From Ipomoea triloba (taxonomy: Eukaryota > Streptophyta > Magnoliopsida > Solanales > Convolvulaceae): a DNA stretch of 64,000 bases. Location: contig NC_044929.1 in NCBI RefSeq assembly GCF_003576645.1, forward strand, positions 7,101,354-7,165,353. The letters are read 5' to 3'. The position numbers and the translations under genes were made by a program. Positions 31,613 to 44,903 of the stretch are shown one piece after another. Each line of letters opens with the position of its first letter. Positions within the stretch are counted from its first letter, which is position 1. The notes under the pieces were generated by a model that saw nothing but the letters and a program-made list of their open reading frames with translations, did no database searches and was not told the origin of the DNA.

Positions 31613-33980
31613 TTATGAGGCAACTGAGATTACTGGAATCCCTTTACATGATGGAGAGGAAGGCCTTCTAGAATGGAGACTCATTATCTGAGAGAGATTC
31701 ATTTTTGGCAAGGGAGATAGGCTACAAGGCATGAGTGTTAGTCTGCTCAAGCTCATAGGGGGTGTGGTATGGGTATATGCCCTTGAAGGGGAGTTTAGGC
31801 GTAACCGACAAGTGCTTCTAGGCGACAAACTTACTCGTCCTAAAGCGTGGGATTGTAGCTGAGACGGATAATCTCTCAGGCAACCAATCCGGGGCCCTGC
31901 CCCGGTACTCCATCTGCACGATAATTGCTTCCCTAACTGATACGATTTCGCCTTATTGTGTGAGTTTATTCTTTCCAGGATTGATTCTTCGGTTATGGCT
32001 TCTTCTTCTTCACGAGAATTAGTGTTGTTTAATTGCTCGACGGGAAGGGATGATGCTTCTGCTGATTCACTCTTGAGTCTCTCCAAGAAATCGTCGTTGC
32101 TCGGGATTTCAAGATTGGCCAATTTGCCACTGAAGTTGAGGTATAGTCTGGACTTCAGTGCAGCAACACTCTCGTTTTCTTTCGACTCGATTGTCTCTGA
32201 AGAAGTTGTGTCTTTGGTATCGTTCTCGTCTGTGTCCAAACCGCCCTTCGCAGGCTCTGATGAGTTACTTCTCGGGTATACACCACTCTTCCTACCAACA
32301 GATTCTTCCTCGTCGACACAATCAAACTGAATCGACACGAAAGCAAAATACCAATCAGCAAATTATAGCATTATCAAAGAAAGAAAAGAAGATCAAGACG
32401 AGTTTCATACCTTAACATCACTCACATCAACGCTGTATTCCCCGAGAAATGAAATGAAATCCTGGAAATTTTCTGGCGTGGGTCTATAATGTCCACTGTG
32501 TGGCCAAACAGCCTGTCGAAAATTTCCCCAAAGAGAATAATCTTAATGAACATATCACAATTGGCTTACTGCAAATACAATACTGGAACTAAACAGACAT
32601 ATCCCGATTCGATTTACCTTCAAAATTCCATCTTGGACAACTATCCTCCCAGCAGCCAGCGTGGCTCCTCCTGCCAAGAAACTCGAGTGCTGAAATTTGC
32701 CTTTCGTTTTCTTTCCCACATACAATGCTTTCGAGGTGCTGAGGACAAAGATCCACTTAGCACCATCTAAATCGTCGGTGTTGAGAAGCTCTCCGGTTTG
32801 CTTGTACAAGAGTTTCCCATCTTCAACTAACACTTCATAAGCCTTTCTCTCCATCTGTGGTAGACAAATATTAGAAGACAAAAAACAATAGAACGAAAAA
32901 GTAAACGCTACGAGAGAGAGAGAGAGAGAGAGATGACATACAGGACCGAGGTACTTGATGCATTGATCCTGAAGTTTCCATCTTGGACATTGATCCACAA
33001 GATTCACCTCCTTACCCTCACCTAAATCTAGCCTGTATAGAAAACATATACCCATAATAAGTAACATGAAAACAATTCTTATCTAGTTATGTTCAATTCT
33101 CACTAAGAAGCCAAGATTTTTTACCAATAGAAGAAGGGCTCATTGCTTTCAGAATCCAGCCATTTAACATAGTAAAACTGTAGGTTATGTCCATAACGAT
33201 GTCTCGGATCAATCTGTACGTTTCACACAAAAATATTCCGCAAATTAGCAACACTACAATATGGGGGGGAAGGAAACAAAACCAAGAATATAATACCAAC
33301 CGCTTCGAGCCAATGTTGTAAAGCAAGTTTCTGAGCCTTCTCATTTTTCGACAAGCCTTTGCCTACCTGCACGAACAAGAAACCGGTTGGCTAACATCTT
33401 AAAAATTTATTCAAATTTGGAGAAGTAAAGATTACATAGTTTCAGATTTTACCTTGGCAGCTCTATTCTTGGCTCTAGACCATCGAGAAATGGCGGTCTC
33501 GTGCTTCTCAATCTCGAAAAATGAAATCGAACTATGCTTTAGCTCAGCAAAGTCCAGCAGCTTCCACCAGCTCTGCTCAATGAGCACTGCAGAATCAGCT
33601 AGCTTTCTTCGAGTTCGGAAGCTCTTGTACACTTTCTGCAACTTTAAAGCTGCATCATGTTTGGGATTAGTTTTAGTCTCCCCACAAAGTGTCACAGACT
33701 GGCTGCACTTATCCTCACAAGGAGGAGGAGCTTTATAACTATCACACAACAATGTGAAATTATCACTAGTCCTAAAGCTAACAACTTGTTCCATCAACAT
33801 CTTCCCAGAACCAACTGATTGAAATATTGTTGGCTCTGAATCTTGGCCTTTAAAGCTCACGGATCGCACCGGCGTCCTAAGCTCATTATCCCCAAAGCTG
33901 ATGGACTTCACAATGACAGATTCCAGGTTGTTGTCTAGGTCACTGTAAGTTGAAAGTGGGCATGAAAATGACACCCCCAT
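31613..33980 (-). CDS. IQ-motif calmodulin-binding protein, IQM family (seven coding exons)
   Basis: Exons in order: 33980-33453, 33366-33301, 33213-33125, 33032-32942, 32854-32618, 32512-32411 and 32326-31613. All introns have GT and AG ends and consistent phases, giving 608 residues. The start MGVSFSCP has an N-myristoylation-like Gly2/Ser6 and a Cys7. An IQ motif lies at about 111-126 ([13 protein letters not shown]), with the conserved [10 protein letters not shown] block next. Then come [34 protein letters not shown], the [31 protein letters not shown] block and [17 protein letters not shown]. This is the plant IQM signature. IQM proteins bind calmodulin without calcium; Arabidopsis members act in stomatal, redox and hormone responses. 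The tail beyond the GPRIG block is Ser/Pro/Arg-rich. The ATG was chosen because an acceptor (CAG) ends at 34015, just upstream. Confidence 0.93.
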
Positions 33981-34660
33981 TTTAGCTTTGAATGGATCTC
34001 TGAGACCTGGATTTCTGCACAAGATGAGTAATTACAAAGAAATTAGAATTGAAAGATTCAAGAATTGCTCCAAACAACATAACATTCATTGAACTGCATT
34101 ATCATGAAAAAGTCCAGTAATAAAAAACCCAAAACTCCAATGCTGCAAACACATCATTAAAACCCAATATTTTCACCAATACAAAACAAAAAAATGCATT
34201 GGCCTTAGAACACCAGAGCTTGGTAGAATTTTACACAGCAGAGCATTTGAAGAATTTTACAACCCAAACCCACTCCCTAGAAAATCAAGAATCATGCTTG
34301 AAATTCTTGAATACCCATTTGATCAAATGGCATTTTCATCCTAATTCCTATGAACATAATAGCCAAGAGAAGAACTGCCCATACAACCAGCCAATTACAT
34401 AAAACCTCTCGCATTCAACAACCCATTACCCGCCTCCATTAAAGAAAAAAAGAAAAAAAGAACACAAAAACCCACCACTCCTAAGAGAACTACACAAAAA
34501 CTAGGAGAACCCATTGTACCCAGTATCACAATTACCTAAAAGAAAGCTAAAGACCTCACCTTTACACAATGAAAAAGGCTCTTCTTCCCCTTTCTTTACT
34601 TTTCAGTTTCTGGGTTTTGTTCTGAGAGAGTTATAGACCTCATTCAAGTGAGTGAATGTA
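33981..34660 (-). other. 5' leader of the IQM gene with a probable UTR intron
   Basis: A splice acceptor (TTGTGCAG) lies 34 bp before the start codon. A plausible donor (GTGTAAAG followed by GTGAGG) is near 34560. The transcription start should be near 34660 given the TATA-like box at 34692-34699. The small plus-strand frame at 34199-34402 falls inside this intron and is not supported. Confidence 0.5.
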
Positions 34661-34691
34661 CGTTGGCTCCATTGAGAGAGAATAGGAGGAA

Positions 34692-34699
34692 TATAAATA
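34692..34699 (-). promoter_or_regulatory. TATA-like box of the IQM gene
   Basis: The minus strand reads CTATTTATAT, a TATA-type element at a suitable distance from the leader. Confidence 0.5.
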
Positions 34700-34959
34700 G
34701 CAAGAGTAGTGGCAGGAAGTAGAACGGGGAACAAGGGCAAGAGAAATGCGACGGCGAGGGGAAGCAAAGAAACACGTGGAATGGAAAATGGACTTTTGGG
34801 AACAAACCGACATTTTAATGTTTATGACCGCGTTAATAGAAGGAGAAAAATATAAAGGACCGTGTTTACTTATATCTTTTTCTTAGGTTTAATAAAAACA
34901 AGATTTTAAACCAATGTATACGACGTCAAATTGATTGGGCTTGGTAAGGGGATGTGGGG

Positions 34960-35425
34960 TCGCAGCGGTTGTTATACCATGACCATGGTCCACAGAGTTT
35001 TGTAGCAGCTGCGCAAGGTAGACTCAGGTCTAAGTTCACAATTTCATAATTTCATGTTCATAATTTTATAACTCTATGTTCATAGTTTCATAACTTCATG
35101 TTCACAATTTCATAATTTCATGTTCACAATTTCATAGCTCTACATTCACAATTTCATAACTCTATGTTCACCAGTATCAAAACTCTATGTTCAACAGTAT
35201 AACACAATTTTTCGATCTATATAACAAAATTGTGAATATAGAGTTCAAAAAATTATGAATATTGAGTAATATAATTTTGTATATTGAGATATAAAATTGT
35301 GAATATAAAATTCTAAAATTGTGAACATAAAATTCTAAATTTGTGAACATAGAATTTTAAATTTGTGAACATAGACCCGGATCACCTTGCAAGGTGGACC
35401 CGGGTCCATAGCATAATTTTCCGTT
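34960..35425. repeat. Foldback element with short repeated TTCATAATTTCATG motifs
   Basis: The left half has about eight repeats of a roughly 22 bp unit (TTCACAATTTCATAACTCTATG); the right half has the same unit inverted (ATTGTGAACATARAATTC). Outer segments carry the GGTCCA / TGGACC and AAGGT(A/G)GAC motifs of the dispersed family noted near 4625-4675. Non-coding. Confidence 0.55.
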
Positions 35426-35499
35426 TTGTAGACCATGATTAAAAAACGACGTCATTTCTTTAAGTAAAAAAAGGGCAGCCGTTACATTTTAACAAATTC

Positions 35500-36091
35500 C
35501 ATATTTTTTGTGTGTTCATAACAAAATTAAACTACAGTGTATTTAAAATGAAACTGTGCCGCATATTGTGTTTATATTATCAAATAAAATTGTAAATGAA
35601 TTGAAATGATACTTTAGTTGTATTGAAATGAAACTGCAGTATGTATAAAATGAAACTGAATAACATATCTCACATATTCAGTGTATATTGTCGCATATAA
35701 GTGTAGTTGAATAGAAATGATACTTTTGTTTTGCTGAAATGAAACTACAACATGTATAAAAAGAAACTGAATAACATGTCTCAATATTGAGTGTATGTTG
35801 TCAAATGAAATTGTAGTTATATCAAAATAATATTGTAATTGTATTGTAATGAACTACAATGTATATAAAAGGAAACTGAATAACAGTTTCACATATTTGA
35901 CTGTATATTTTCTAATGAAACCATAGTTGATCGAATTATAATTATAATTTTGTGGTATTGTAATAAGACTATAGTGTGTATAAAATGAAATTCAATAACA
36001 TGTTTCACTGTAATAAGACTATTGTATGTATAATGTCGAATGAAATTGTAGTTGAAACAAAATGAAAGTGTAGTTGTGTTGAAATGAAACT

Positions 36092-36145
<54 letters not shown>

Positions 36146-36180
36146 ACTATTGTATGTATACATTTATTTATTTTTAGTTG
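35500..36180. repeat. Tandem array, unit about 102-115 bp
   Basis: Five diverged copies can be aligned on GTATAAAATGAAACTG, starting near 35540, 35643, 35754, 35863 and 35978, with shared TCTCACATATTGAGTGTATG and AAATTGTAGTTG blocks. A (TA)n tract of about 48 bp (36095-36143) interrupts the last unit. Confidence 0.7.
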
Positions 36181-36519
36181 GTACCCAGGCCACAGTTCAA
36201 ATAGTCAACTAATTCAAAATAAGTTCATATATTTTGCTTCCTGCAAAGGATACAATAATTATATTATTGTGGACAGGATACAATAATTATATTGTGGACT
36301 AGGATGCATCTTGCACACCAAACACATCATCTTTTTTTTTTTTTTTTGTCTACTTAATTTATTTTCAAATTTAAATTTATTATTCTCTTTTTTCTTTTTA
36401 TACAAATAAAATTAATTTATAAAAAAACGATTAAAAGCTCAGATTGAGATCTTTCAAATGACATCTATATTGATATTTTTTTTAAAAAATAAATCTATAG
36501 GAAATATAAAATCATTATT

Positions 36520-37310
36520 TTAGTATAATGCTTATGTGCATTATACTTTGTTTTTATGATTGTATAGAAAAATTTTTTGAACCTACTACATACATAGTGG
36601 ATGGAAATAGATATGAAGTACATACAATTTACTATTTATGTACATTAAGATTTATGTTTATGATCATATAGGATAAATATTATGAACATAATACATGATG
36701 CATGCTACTCCTATCCCTCTGTCCCATTTTATCTGTTTTACTTACTATCATTTTTTTTTTAATAATAGTACTTTTAGTGTAGTTTCTAAATATATAAATT
36801 TTGTATATTAATACTAAACTTAATATTATGAAAAATTAAATTTAAATTAACTTTAGTCAAGCCTCGTTAACTGAACCAAACACATAAAATGGGACGGAGG
36901 GAGTATTAAACATGATACGACGTCTGTATTGTAATGTTTATGTAGATTAACCTTTATTTTTATGAACATATAAGACGAATATTATGAACCTATTATAGAG
37001 TGAATGAAAATACAGATGATATACATTTAGTTTAGTGTTTATGTCATCAAGGTTTATTTTTATGATTATATAACAAATATTATGAACATAGTACATGATG
37101 CGTTTGTAGTGTAATGTTTATATACATTAAGCTTTGTTGTTATGAACATAGTGAAGGAATATTATCAACCTACTATAGAGTGAATTAAACTATATATGAT
37201 GTACATTTAGTTTAGAGTTTACATATATTATATTAAGGTTTATGCATGCTTATGAGCATATAGAACAAACTAAGTATTATGAACATAATACAAGATAATA
37301 TTATTAAACA
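36520..37310. repeat. Tandem array, unit about 185-190 bp, interrupted by a Stowaway MITE
   Basis: Three copies (about 36520-36705, 36911-37103 and 37104-37310) share AATGTTTATRTACATTAA, TATTATGAACCTACTATA and ATTATGAACATARTACATGATG. Between copies one and two lies the MITE at 36708-36903. Non-coding. Confidence 0.7.
36708..36903. mobile_element. Stowaway MITE (Tc1/mariner type)
   Basis: The right end GGGACGGAGGGAG is the canonical Stowaway terminus. The left end CTCCTATCCCTCTGTCCC is its complement with a small insertion. TA dinucleotides flank both sides (36706-36707 and 36904-36905). Size 196 bp. Confidence 0.88.
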
Positions 37311-39351
37311 TGACACAATAGTTAAGACTTAATATAAAATAACGTCGTTTTAAACCAGGACTCACCATGCAATGTATACCCTAGTCCACGATACAATTTG
37401 CCTCAAGGATAAAAACAATAAGGGAGTTATTGATATGACAGTGCACAAGCATTTTGTGATTTATCTTTTTCACTAATATCAAAGGTGAAGAGGTGAAAGA
37501 CACCTTAAGTTTGGTTTTTATAAACTTATATTTAAACTTGGTCTACTTTTAAAGAATGAAAACAGTGAAGAATAGAAAAAGTAAAAGATGAAAATTTTTC
37601 CACACTACTAAATATGGATGTTTGTGTTATTTCTTTCCCTCCCTAAAACTTTTCTCTTTAATTCATACTCCACACTATGACCATACATATTCCACAACTT
37701 TGAAGGAGGACTGAACATGATGGTGTAGTCATGTCGTTGAGACTTGAGAACTATTTAATTAGCCAAACCATATTTTAATTTAAGAAAAATGAGACTTTAT
37801 TGACTTTTGATTTTTACTTATTCGAAAAATAGTACTTTTCATTTCTCAATTATATTTATCACCTTTTATTACGTTCTTTAATTGTATGTAAAATGAGAAA
37901 TCAAAAAATCTACTTTGTAAATAATTAAAATACGAAAAGTAACCATATTATAATTGAGGAACACAAATATTTTTTTCCCTATAATTCAGGGATGGAAAAT
38001 GGAAATTTTCTTTTAATTTAATATGGATTTACATTTTTTTTTCTTCAAAGGTTTAGTTTCTAGTTTCTACTCTATTAAGTTGGTAATATTAGTTTTCAAA
38101 AAAGTTGGTAATATTAAGAATTTATGTTTTCATGAATGTGGGGATGCCTTTCAATGTGTAAATGGAATTTGTAAGCAGTCTTTTTGTAGGCAATTTTTTG
38201 CATGTTTTATATGATAGGATTGAAGAGGTGCATTTATTGAATTGTCTACCAATAATCTTTCACACATTCAATTCATATTCATGGATAAATTGGATAGTAA
38301 GGATAAGTTAAATCGTCATTAGAATAATATTATGCCTCAAAGATTAATGTCAGAGTTTTAATTAGTATAATATTATAATTTAATAATATATGGGGACATA
38401 TTTAAGTGAGAATAAGTCCTAGTAAAAAGTTTAAATTAATCTAGTTTGTCCATTTAAAATAATTAAGTATTGAAAATTAAGAGAAAAATATGGTGACATT
38501 TTTGTAATTATTACAGTGTATTCGGAATCATTTAATAGTTCATTTGTGTATAACAAATGAGGCAACCCTAGCTAAATTAATTAAATTTACAAATTCAACT
38601 TCCTAAGGGAGCGGCATTCTAGGTCTAATAGTGCATTTAGCCATTTAGGGATAACAAATGGGGGAAAATGAGGACAACCCTATAAGTTTCACTCATAGCA
38701 GAAATTACCTTCTTGGTTTGGTCATGTGGCTACTAAGATGAAATTAAGTGCATTTGAGGTTGTCAATTAAAACCATTTTTTTTTTGTTAATTTCGAATTA
38801 AATTAAACTCTCCAAGGTAATCATCTTATTCTTAAATTGTGACATTGTGTGAATGTGTGTAATGCTTTTTATTTTTTTCATTTATATTTTTACTTACACT
38901 TTATTAGCGATGCACGAAAATAATTATCCAACATGTATGCCCAATATTAAAATAAATTGTAAAACTTAATTCCATTTGTAAAAAGAAAAAAAAAAAAGAG
39001 TAATATTTAACCCAAACTAGGGCAAAAACTTGTGTGGGACCATCTCACGTGTCTATCGTGCATTGTAGATCTTGATCGAAAATAACATTCAGATTATGTG
39101 TTTGTATCATGGTAATTACAGACGATACATAATATTTTAACAATATATTATGTGCTTGCAGTTACTATGTTGTGTGCTAGTAATTAATTAGTTCCCATAA
39201 GTTGTATGGCAATTGTACCATGGACCAAAGTCTATCTTGCATTGTGGATCATTGTCGAAAATAACATTCATATTATGTATCTGTAGTTGATAAACTGAAT
39301 GCACATAACATGTTAGATACATGCACATAACATGATAACTATATATAGACA
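37311..39351. other. AT-rich intergenic sequence without a gene
   Basis: No supported coding frame. A CCAGGACTCACCATGCAATG motif near 37355 and ACTTGTGTGGGACCATCTCA near 39026 mark degenerate ends of the dispersed families described elsewhere. The 63-residue frame at 38023-38214 matches nothing I know. Confidence 0.4.
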
Positions 39352-39361
39352 CATAATATTT

Positions 39362-39903
39362 GAATTAATATCTTTGGTCCTTTGACTTTTGAGTTTGATC
39401 AATTTTGGTGCACAACTTTAAATTTTTTCAATTTTGGTGCCTAATTTTGTTGTTTTTATCAGTTTTGGTCCTTCCGACCAAATTGACGATAAAATGTTGC
39501 CGGATTTTATATTTCAAGGGCAAAATCATTATCCCAAAGATCTTCAATATCTAAACAAAAGAAAAATCATATTAAGAGACAAAATAAGGGTTTGTCAATC
39601 GTCGATACTATAAATCTCATAGATCTCTATCTAGTTTCTGTCTGCCTTCTCCATTATTTGCACCGATCAAACACCTATAAATATGATTTTACAGTGATTT
39701 TGTTTAGATATTGAAGATCTTTCTTTGGGATAATGATTGTACCCTTAAAATATAAAATCCGGCAACATTTCACCGTCAATTTGATCGTAATGCTCAAAAT
39801 TGATAAAAATAATAAAGTTAGGCACCAAAATTGAAAATTTTTAAAGTTGTGCACCAAAATTGATAAAACTCAAAAGTTAAGGGACCAAAAGTGATATTAA
39901 TTC
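39362..39903. mobile_element. MULE-like foldback element with 10 bp target-site duplication
   Basis: The left end GAATTAATATCTTTGGTCC is complementary to the right end, which finishes GATATTAATTC. A perfect 10 bp direct repeat CATAATATTT flanks it (39352-39361 and 39904-39913). Arms of about 170 bp share the CAATTTTGGTGC / GCACCAAAATTG and CAACATTT-CCGGATTTTAT blocks. Non-coding. Confidence 0.82.
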
Positions 39904-40106
39904 CATAATATTTTAATAACATATTATGTGTCTGCATATTATTAATTTCAAGTATAAAATGTGTCAATTGCATATGTATAATTTATACATCAAAATTTAG
40001 AATGTGAAAATGGACCATGATTGATGGTATAACAATTGAAATTGCGCATGGAAGGTTAGATACAGAAGAAGAACATGGTTATCATGGTTCTTTAATTTGT
40101 TTGTAA

Positions 40107-40330
40107 TTAATGCAACGGTTGAGACGTTGAGTTATCAGTTATATGTCTTCTCCCAAATGGGTAGCAGCTTCCTGCTGGCCGGAGGGCTTCTCTTGAAATT
40201 CTGAGTTCAGACCAAACCCCGCCCACAAGATTAAAGTCAAACATAATATTCCAGAAAATTAAGAATGTTCCAAGTCTTCTATGTCGTGAACTCCATGCCC
40301 GCACACGCACTACCATTCTAACAGCCACAC
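40107..40330 (-). other. Short GC-richer stretch with an unidentified frame
   Basis: An open frame of 73 residues on the minus strand lies in a slightly GC-enriched island. I do not recognise it, and alternative frames are broken. It may be a decayed gene fragment or chance. Confidence 0.2.
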
Positions 40331-40439
40331 AAACTCAAAATTTCATAAGTTTGAATAAGCAAACATTTTTTCAAAATTAACAAAAATTGGCCGGTGAAGG
40401 AAAGTTTAAGATCATAACATGTTAAAAATATAAAACAAG

Positions 40440-40610
40440 GTCACAAGATTGATTCTCAGTGGCAGTGATATATTGATCTTCTATAATAGAACCAGTTAGT
40501 TATGAGTAACCTAAACTAGTTTACTTTAATGTGATTCTTTGTCGACTAGAGTTACAATACGAGATTCACTCAATGCACATCAGATAGTAGTTGTGAGTTT
40601 TTCTCATCAC
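40440..40610 (+). mobile_element. Degenerate SINE (family 1)
   Basis: Shares the TTTGTCGACTAGAGT core and the following TTCACTCAATGCACATCAGATAGTAG segment with the other family 1 copies. The B box region is degenerate. Ends with an A-rich tail near 40615. Confidence 0.55.
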
Positions 40611-40832
40611 TAAAAAAAATAGCAATTTTAATCCGCTTCACGAATATTCATTTCACGTAAATTTAATTTTTTAGGTGATAGGAGTGGTGGATCAAGGGTA
40701 ATTCTTAAAAAATAAAGCCCGGGTGGATCATGTTGGATGCAAGTTTCATAAACAAAACTTACACACATAAAACTCACACTTCAAGTTCTTACCTAGAGTG
40801 GTTCTCATATGAACTGGATTATATATATATAT

Positions 40833-41683
40833 AAACCACTTTCCAGGTGAGAACTAATCATGCGCGTTCATTTTTTTTTTATTTGGGAGGCGGCTTAGAT
40901 TTGATTGTCCTGAGATGACATGGACTGATCTTTTTTAAGTGGAGGCCATAGTGTCTTTTTGTTTTTTTGGTAACTGCTACAAATGTGGTCAGATTTGTTT
41001 CACATTTTCTTAGATCATCACTGTTGCAATTTGGAGTCGTGATTTCTTCATCATCGATCGAGTGTTCATCCATGGAAAGTTATCAGTATTTTTGTTTGTA
41101 TGTTTGTTTGTTTTTGTAAGTATAATATTGCATATATTTTGATGTTGGTGTACATGCATACATTATGGGTAGTACGATTATGCATTCGGTTGGGTTAGTT
41201 TTGCAACCTAGTGTTGTGAGTTGTGTATCGTAGGTTTGTGAGATGTGCATTAGTGCACATAGTGCGATGCATCGTAGGACTATTGATGAATTTGTGATTT
41301 TAGGAGGGGGTGCATTGTAGGTTGTTGAGTTATGCATTGGGGCACTAGGTCTGGTGCATCATATGACCGTGATTTGTGCAATGGTTAGATATTAGTGCAT
41401 CGTTATTGTAATTATGGAGTTACTTGTGGTTTACTGTCGTTAAAGTTTTTTTTTTGTCATGGAGTTTTGTTTTTTTATTTCCGGATGTGACGGTTAAGAT
41501 TTGTTATTAAAAATAGTTGTTTGTTTCCATAAATATAGTTAGAAAAGAAATATGTTTGGAAATCGTAGTATGAAAGGAATATTTTCCTTTTTAGACATGG
41601 TTGTTGCTTGGAAGACTAATTTAATCCTTTATTTTTAATGGTCCAGATTAAACCACATGTTCTCACCAGGAGAGTGGTTCTCC
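40833..41683. mobile_element. Terminal-inverted-repeat element of about 0.85 kb
   Basis: The left end AACCACTTTCCAGGTGAGAAC and the right end GTTCTCACCAGGAGAGTGGTT are inverted complements with two mismatches. Between them are TTTGTTTG and GTGCATYGTAGG-type short repeats. No transposase frame. Exact outer edges and target-site duplication not resolved. Confidence 0.55.
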
Positions 41684-43122
41684 TACTTTACTTAAAACAA
41701 GTACTAGCATATATTATAAAAAAAAAAAAGTACTAGCATAGAGTTAATTATAAAAGTTTCGATAACTCAGGTTAACAACTAATAAGTTTATTTGAAAAAT
41801 TATTACTATTTTTGAATACTTTTATTATTTTATATTTTAATAAAACTAGTAAATTTTATTGTGTGTAATAATTACCTGTGAGTACCCCTAAGAGAAATCT
41901 CATTTGTCTGATTTTTTTTAAAATTTTTTTTAGATACATGTATGAAAGAGAGGGGAGAGAGAATAGGGAATAGAAGGAAAAAATAATCTTACACCAAAAA
42001 GCAAAAAGCAAAAAAAGAAAAAAAAAAGTAATCTACGCGTCTGTTGGGTGCGACATTGCTACCCAAGCGCAATTTGCATAGTCCCTTTCCCCTTCTCCCC
42101 AATAAATGAACCCCACAAAAAGTTATGATTTGTAGGAAGGAAAACCTCCAAAAAACCAATACATCTCATTTGTTTAAAAATTACCCTATGGATTTTGTTT
42201 TTCTCCAAAAACTCTTCAAAAAATCACAACTGTAATTGCTTTTAGAGGGACATGGTGAGTTTTGTAAAATTTCATTTGAGTCAATAGTGGGTGTGAATAA
42301 AAAATTTATAAAAGTAAATCAAAAAGTAGAGTGGTATACATAGTCTCCGACACATTGTCATCCTTATTTTAAATTCTACAATAAAGTACAGAAATTTAAT
42401 TCGCTACACACTTTTTTACCAATTAGACCAAAGAATAAGAGTGAAAAGAAAAAAGAATGAGTCATTTTCTTGCATTAATGGCTAGTCATATCATAGAACT
42501 CAAGAAAAGCAAAATAAATATAAGAATACACTGTTAGAAAATTGAAATCTTCAGTCTGTCGTTACATAGAAGTCAAAGTCCAGTACAAGCATGTTTTACC
42601 AAACCAACCTTAATCTGTTTACATATTACATGGGTGAACATCATTGATGACGTAAGTCATGGCCTACTTGGGTAGCTAATGCCCCCTAGGAAACGGTTCC
42701 TCAACCTCCATAAGCTATAATTTTATTGGACTCTAAGCTACTCTCTTTATCCTTAATATATAATTTATTGGACTTATTCCTGCCCATTATTATCAAGCTT
42801 AATTAATGGCATACAATATTATGTATTTTAATATTTATTTCACTATCTTTACGACTTTACCATCCAAAATTTTGTAGTATATAATTTAGTGCTAGTGACT
42901 TAGTGAGTAGTGAATAAACTTATATATTTGAAAATATATATTACTATACAAGTCCTATTAACATAAAGTCAACTTTTTTTTTTCTTTTACAAAAAAAAAA
43001 AAAAAAAAACCCTAACCACTACTCAAATATTGAGTGTTCTAAGTAAAGACTAACTTGTGATCCTAGTTTGTAAATGACTAAAATAAGGTAAATCATCTTA
43101 AGTTGTTCACATGTTGTTCTTA
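41684..43122. other. AT-rich intergenic sequence without a gene
   Basis: Contains poly-A tracts (42990-43010) and short repeats only. No coding frame or RNA gene supported. Confidence 0.4.
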
Positions 43123-43574
43123 CATTGTTGTAAAAATCACACTTAGGCAGTCGGCCGCCTAGGCGCCGACTCGGTCGCGGCGGACTAGGTGGCCGACGAT
43201 TAGCTATCTTTTTTTTTTTAATAATTTTTATAAATGTGTTATTTCTCTCAAAACGATATCATTTTGAGCAAAAAAAAATCCTTAATCTTTCAAATTGGTC
43301 GAAAACCAAAAAAATGTTTTTAAAAAATTGAAACATCTACTTTAATAGTGATACTTTGTGAGTTGTGACTTTGTGAAATTGTGTTTTGGTTCTTTAATTC
43401 TTTATACAATTTACAATTCTTTCCTTAAGGTTAATATTTAATTTAATATTTTAGAATTAAATATTAAAGTATTAAATAATTTATAATTATCAAATCTTTA
43501 AAAAAAAATTAAGAAGGGCGCCTAGGCGCTAGGTGCCCCGGATGCCCGAGGAACGCCTAGCAAATTTTGCAACC
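43123..43574. mobile_element. GCCTAGG-family element, copy 3
   Basis: The left end CATTGTTGTAAAAATCACAC is mirrored by CTAGCAAATTTTGCAACC on the right. GGCCGCCTAGGCGCCGAC and GGCGCCTAGGCGCTAGG blocks lie just inside each end, and a CTCAAAACGATATCATTTTGAG palindrome lies within, as in copy 1. Target-site duplication not clear. Confidence 0.65.
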
Positions 43575-44529
43575 TTGGGTCCTTAGCTATTAATTTTTTC
43601 ACATTTAGTTCATAACTATCATTTTTTTTTTTTACACATTTTCTCATTTTGATCAATTTTCTAGCCAATCTTAGTCAAAATCTCCTACATAACTATCGTG
43701 TGAGTTATTTAAATTTAGGCAAACAACATTAGTGAGAAATTGATATGGAGGACCAAATGTGGCAGGAATTCAATAGTCATGCATTAAATGTTAAAAGTGA
43801 AAAAAAAAAAAAAAACCCTCATTGTACGTTAAATATATTAAACGTAACAAATTAGTTCGGTTAATGGATAGCAATTTGCACATGTAAAATGAGAAAGAGA
43901 AGGTAATATAATCCATATTTTTAAGCTCCAAATGATGCTAAATATTTTTTTAAATACATATATACATTACTTATTTATATGAGCATATAATAACTAATGC
44001 TAAAATTAAATACTTTGAGAATAAAAATTCAATATGAAAAAATCTATATTGGAATTAATTAATACTTAATTAGAAAAGTATGAGTCTTGAAACCATAAAA
44101 CATAGTAAAATCATGATTGGGATGTTTGAGGAGAGGTCAGATGAAACCAATTTATACTGCAAGAAATGAATATTAGAATTGATGTTTGGAAGAGTATCTA
44201 AAGGGAAAATGCCTAGTCTTTGCCCAGCAACAAAGTGCAATCTATTTCTTTCAACTCTTTGAATGGAAGACCAGACCAAAAAATAGTTTTGTTTTTATAT
44301 ATATTTGCTTCCCACTATCCATAGAGTTCAATCTCTCCTTTTTTTTTATTCTTTTTTAAATTTTAAAATTCAATAAACTAGCTAGGTTCTTGCGGAAGAA
44401 CTTGACTCTTTTTTTTTTTTTTTTTTTTTTTCCTCCTATCTACCAGATTACTACTTTATCTCCTGTTTCCTCCAACAAAGTATAAAAATTTCCCCCGAGA
44501 TTGCTCTTATGTATAGTATTTTAGTAAAT
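43575..44529. other. AT-rich intergenic sequence without a gene
   Basis: A poly-T tract at 44410-44431 and short repeats. No supported gene. Confidence 0.35.
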
Positions 44530-44903
44530 GAATTAATATCTCCAATGGTCCTTCGAGTATTGTGTTATTACTAACAAATGTCCTCCAAGCATAAAATGAC
44601 TAGCAAACGTCCTCCAAGTATAAAAAAGTGATCACCCATAGTCTTCCGTTAGCAAATGTGTGGAAGTGGCGATAAATTGAAGGGTAAACTGAGTGTACCC
44701 AACCAAAGTCGTAAATGTAGCATCACTTTCACGCCTTTGTTAATGGAAGACCACATATGGTCTTTTTTTATTATACTTGGGCCGAGAGACATTTGCTGAT
44801 CACTTTTGATGATACTCGGAGGACGTTTGTTGGTCATTTTGTATTCGGAAGACTTTTACTAGTAATAGCATAATACTCAAAAAAACCATTGGAGGTATTA
44901 ATT
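44530..44903. mobile_element. MULE-like foldback element with CCTCCAAGTATAA repeats
   Basis: Begins GAATTAATATCTCCAATGG and ends CCATTGGAGGTATTAATTC. The flanks TTTAGTAAA and TTTAGTATA form an imperfect 9 bp target-site duplication. Arms carry repeated GTCCTCCRAGTAT units. The element starts with the same GAATTAATATC as 39362-39903. Confidence 0.72.

Noticed and set aside
34199..34402. Plus-strand 67-residue frame upstream of the IQM gene
   Set aside because: It lies within the probable 5'UTR intron of the minus-strand gene and has no recognisable pattern.
35500..37310. CRISPR-like array
   Set aside because: Units are long, diverged and adjacent without unique spacers. This is eukaryotic tandem repeat DNA.
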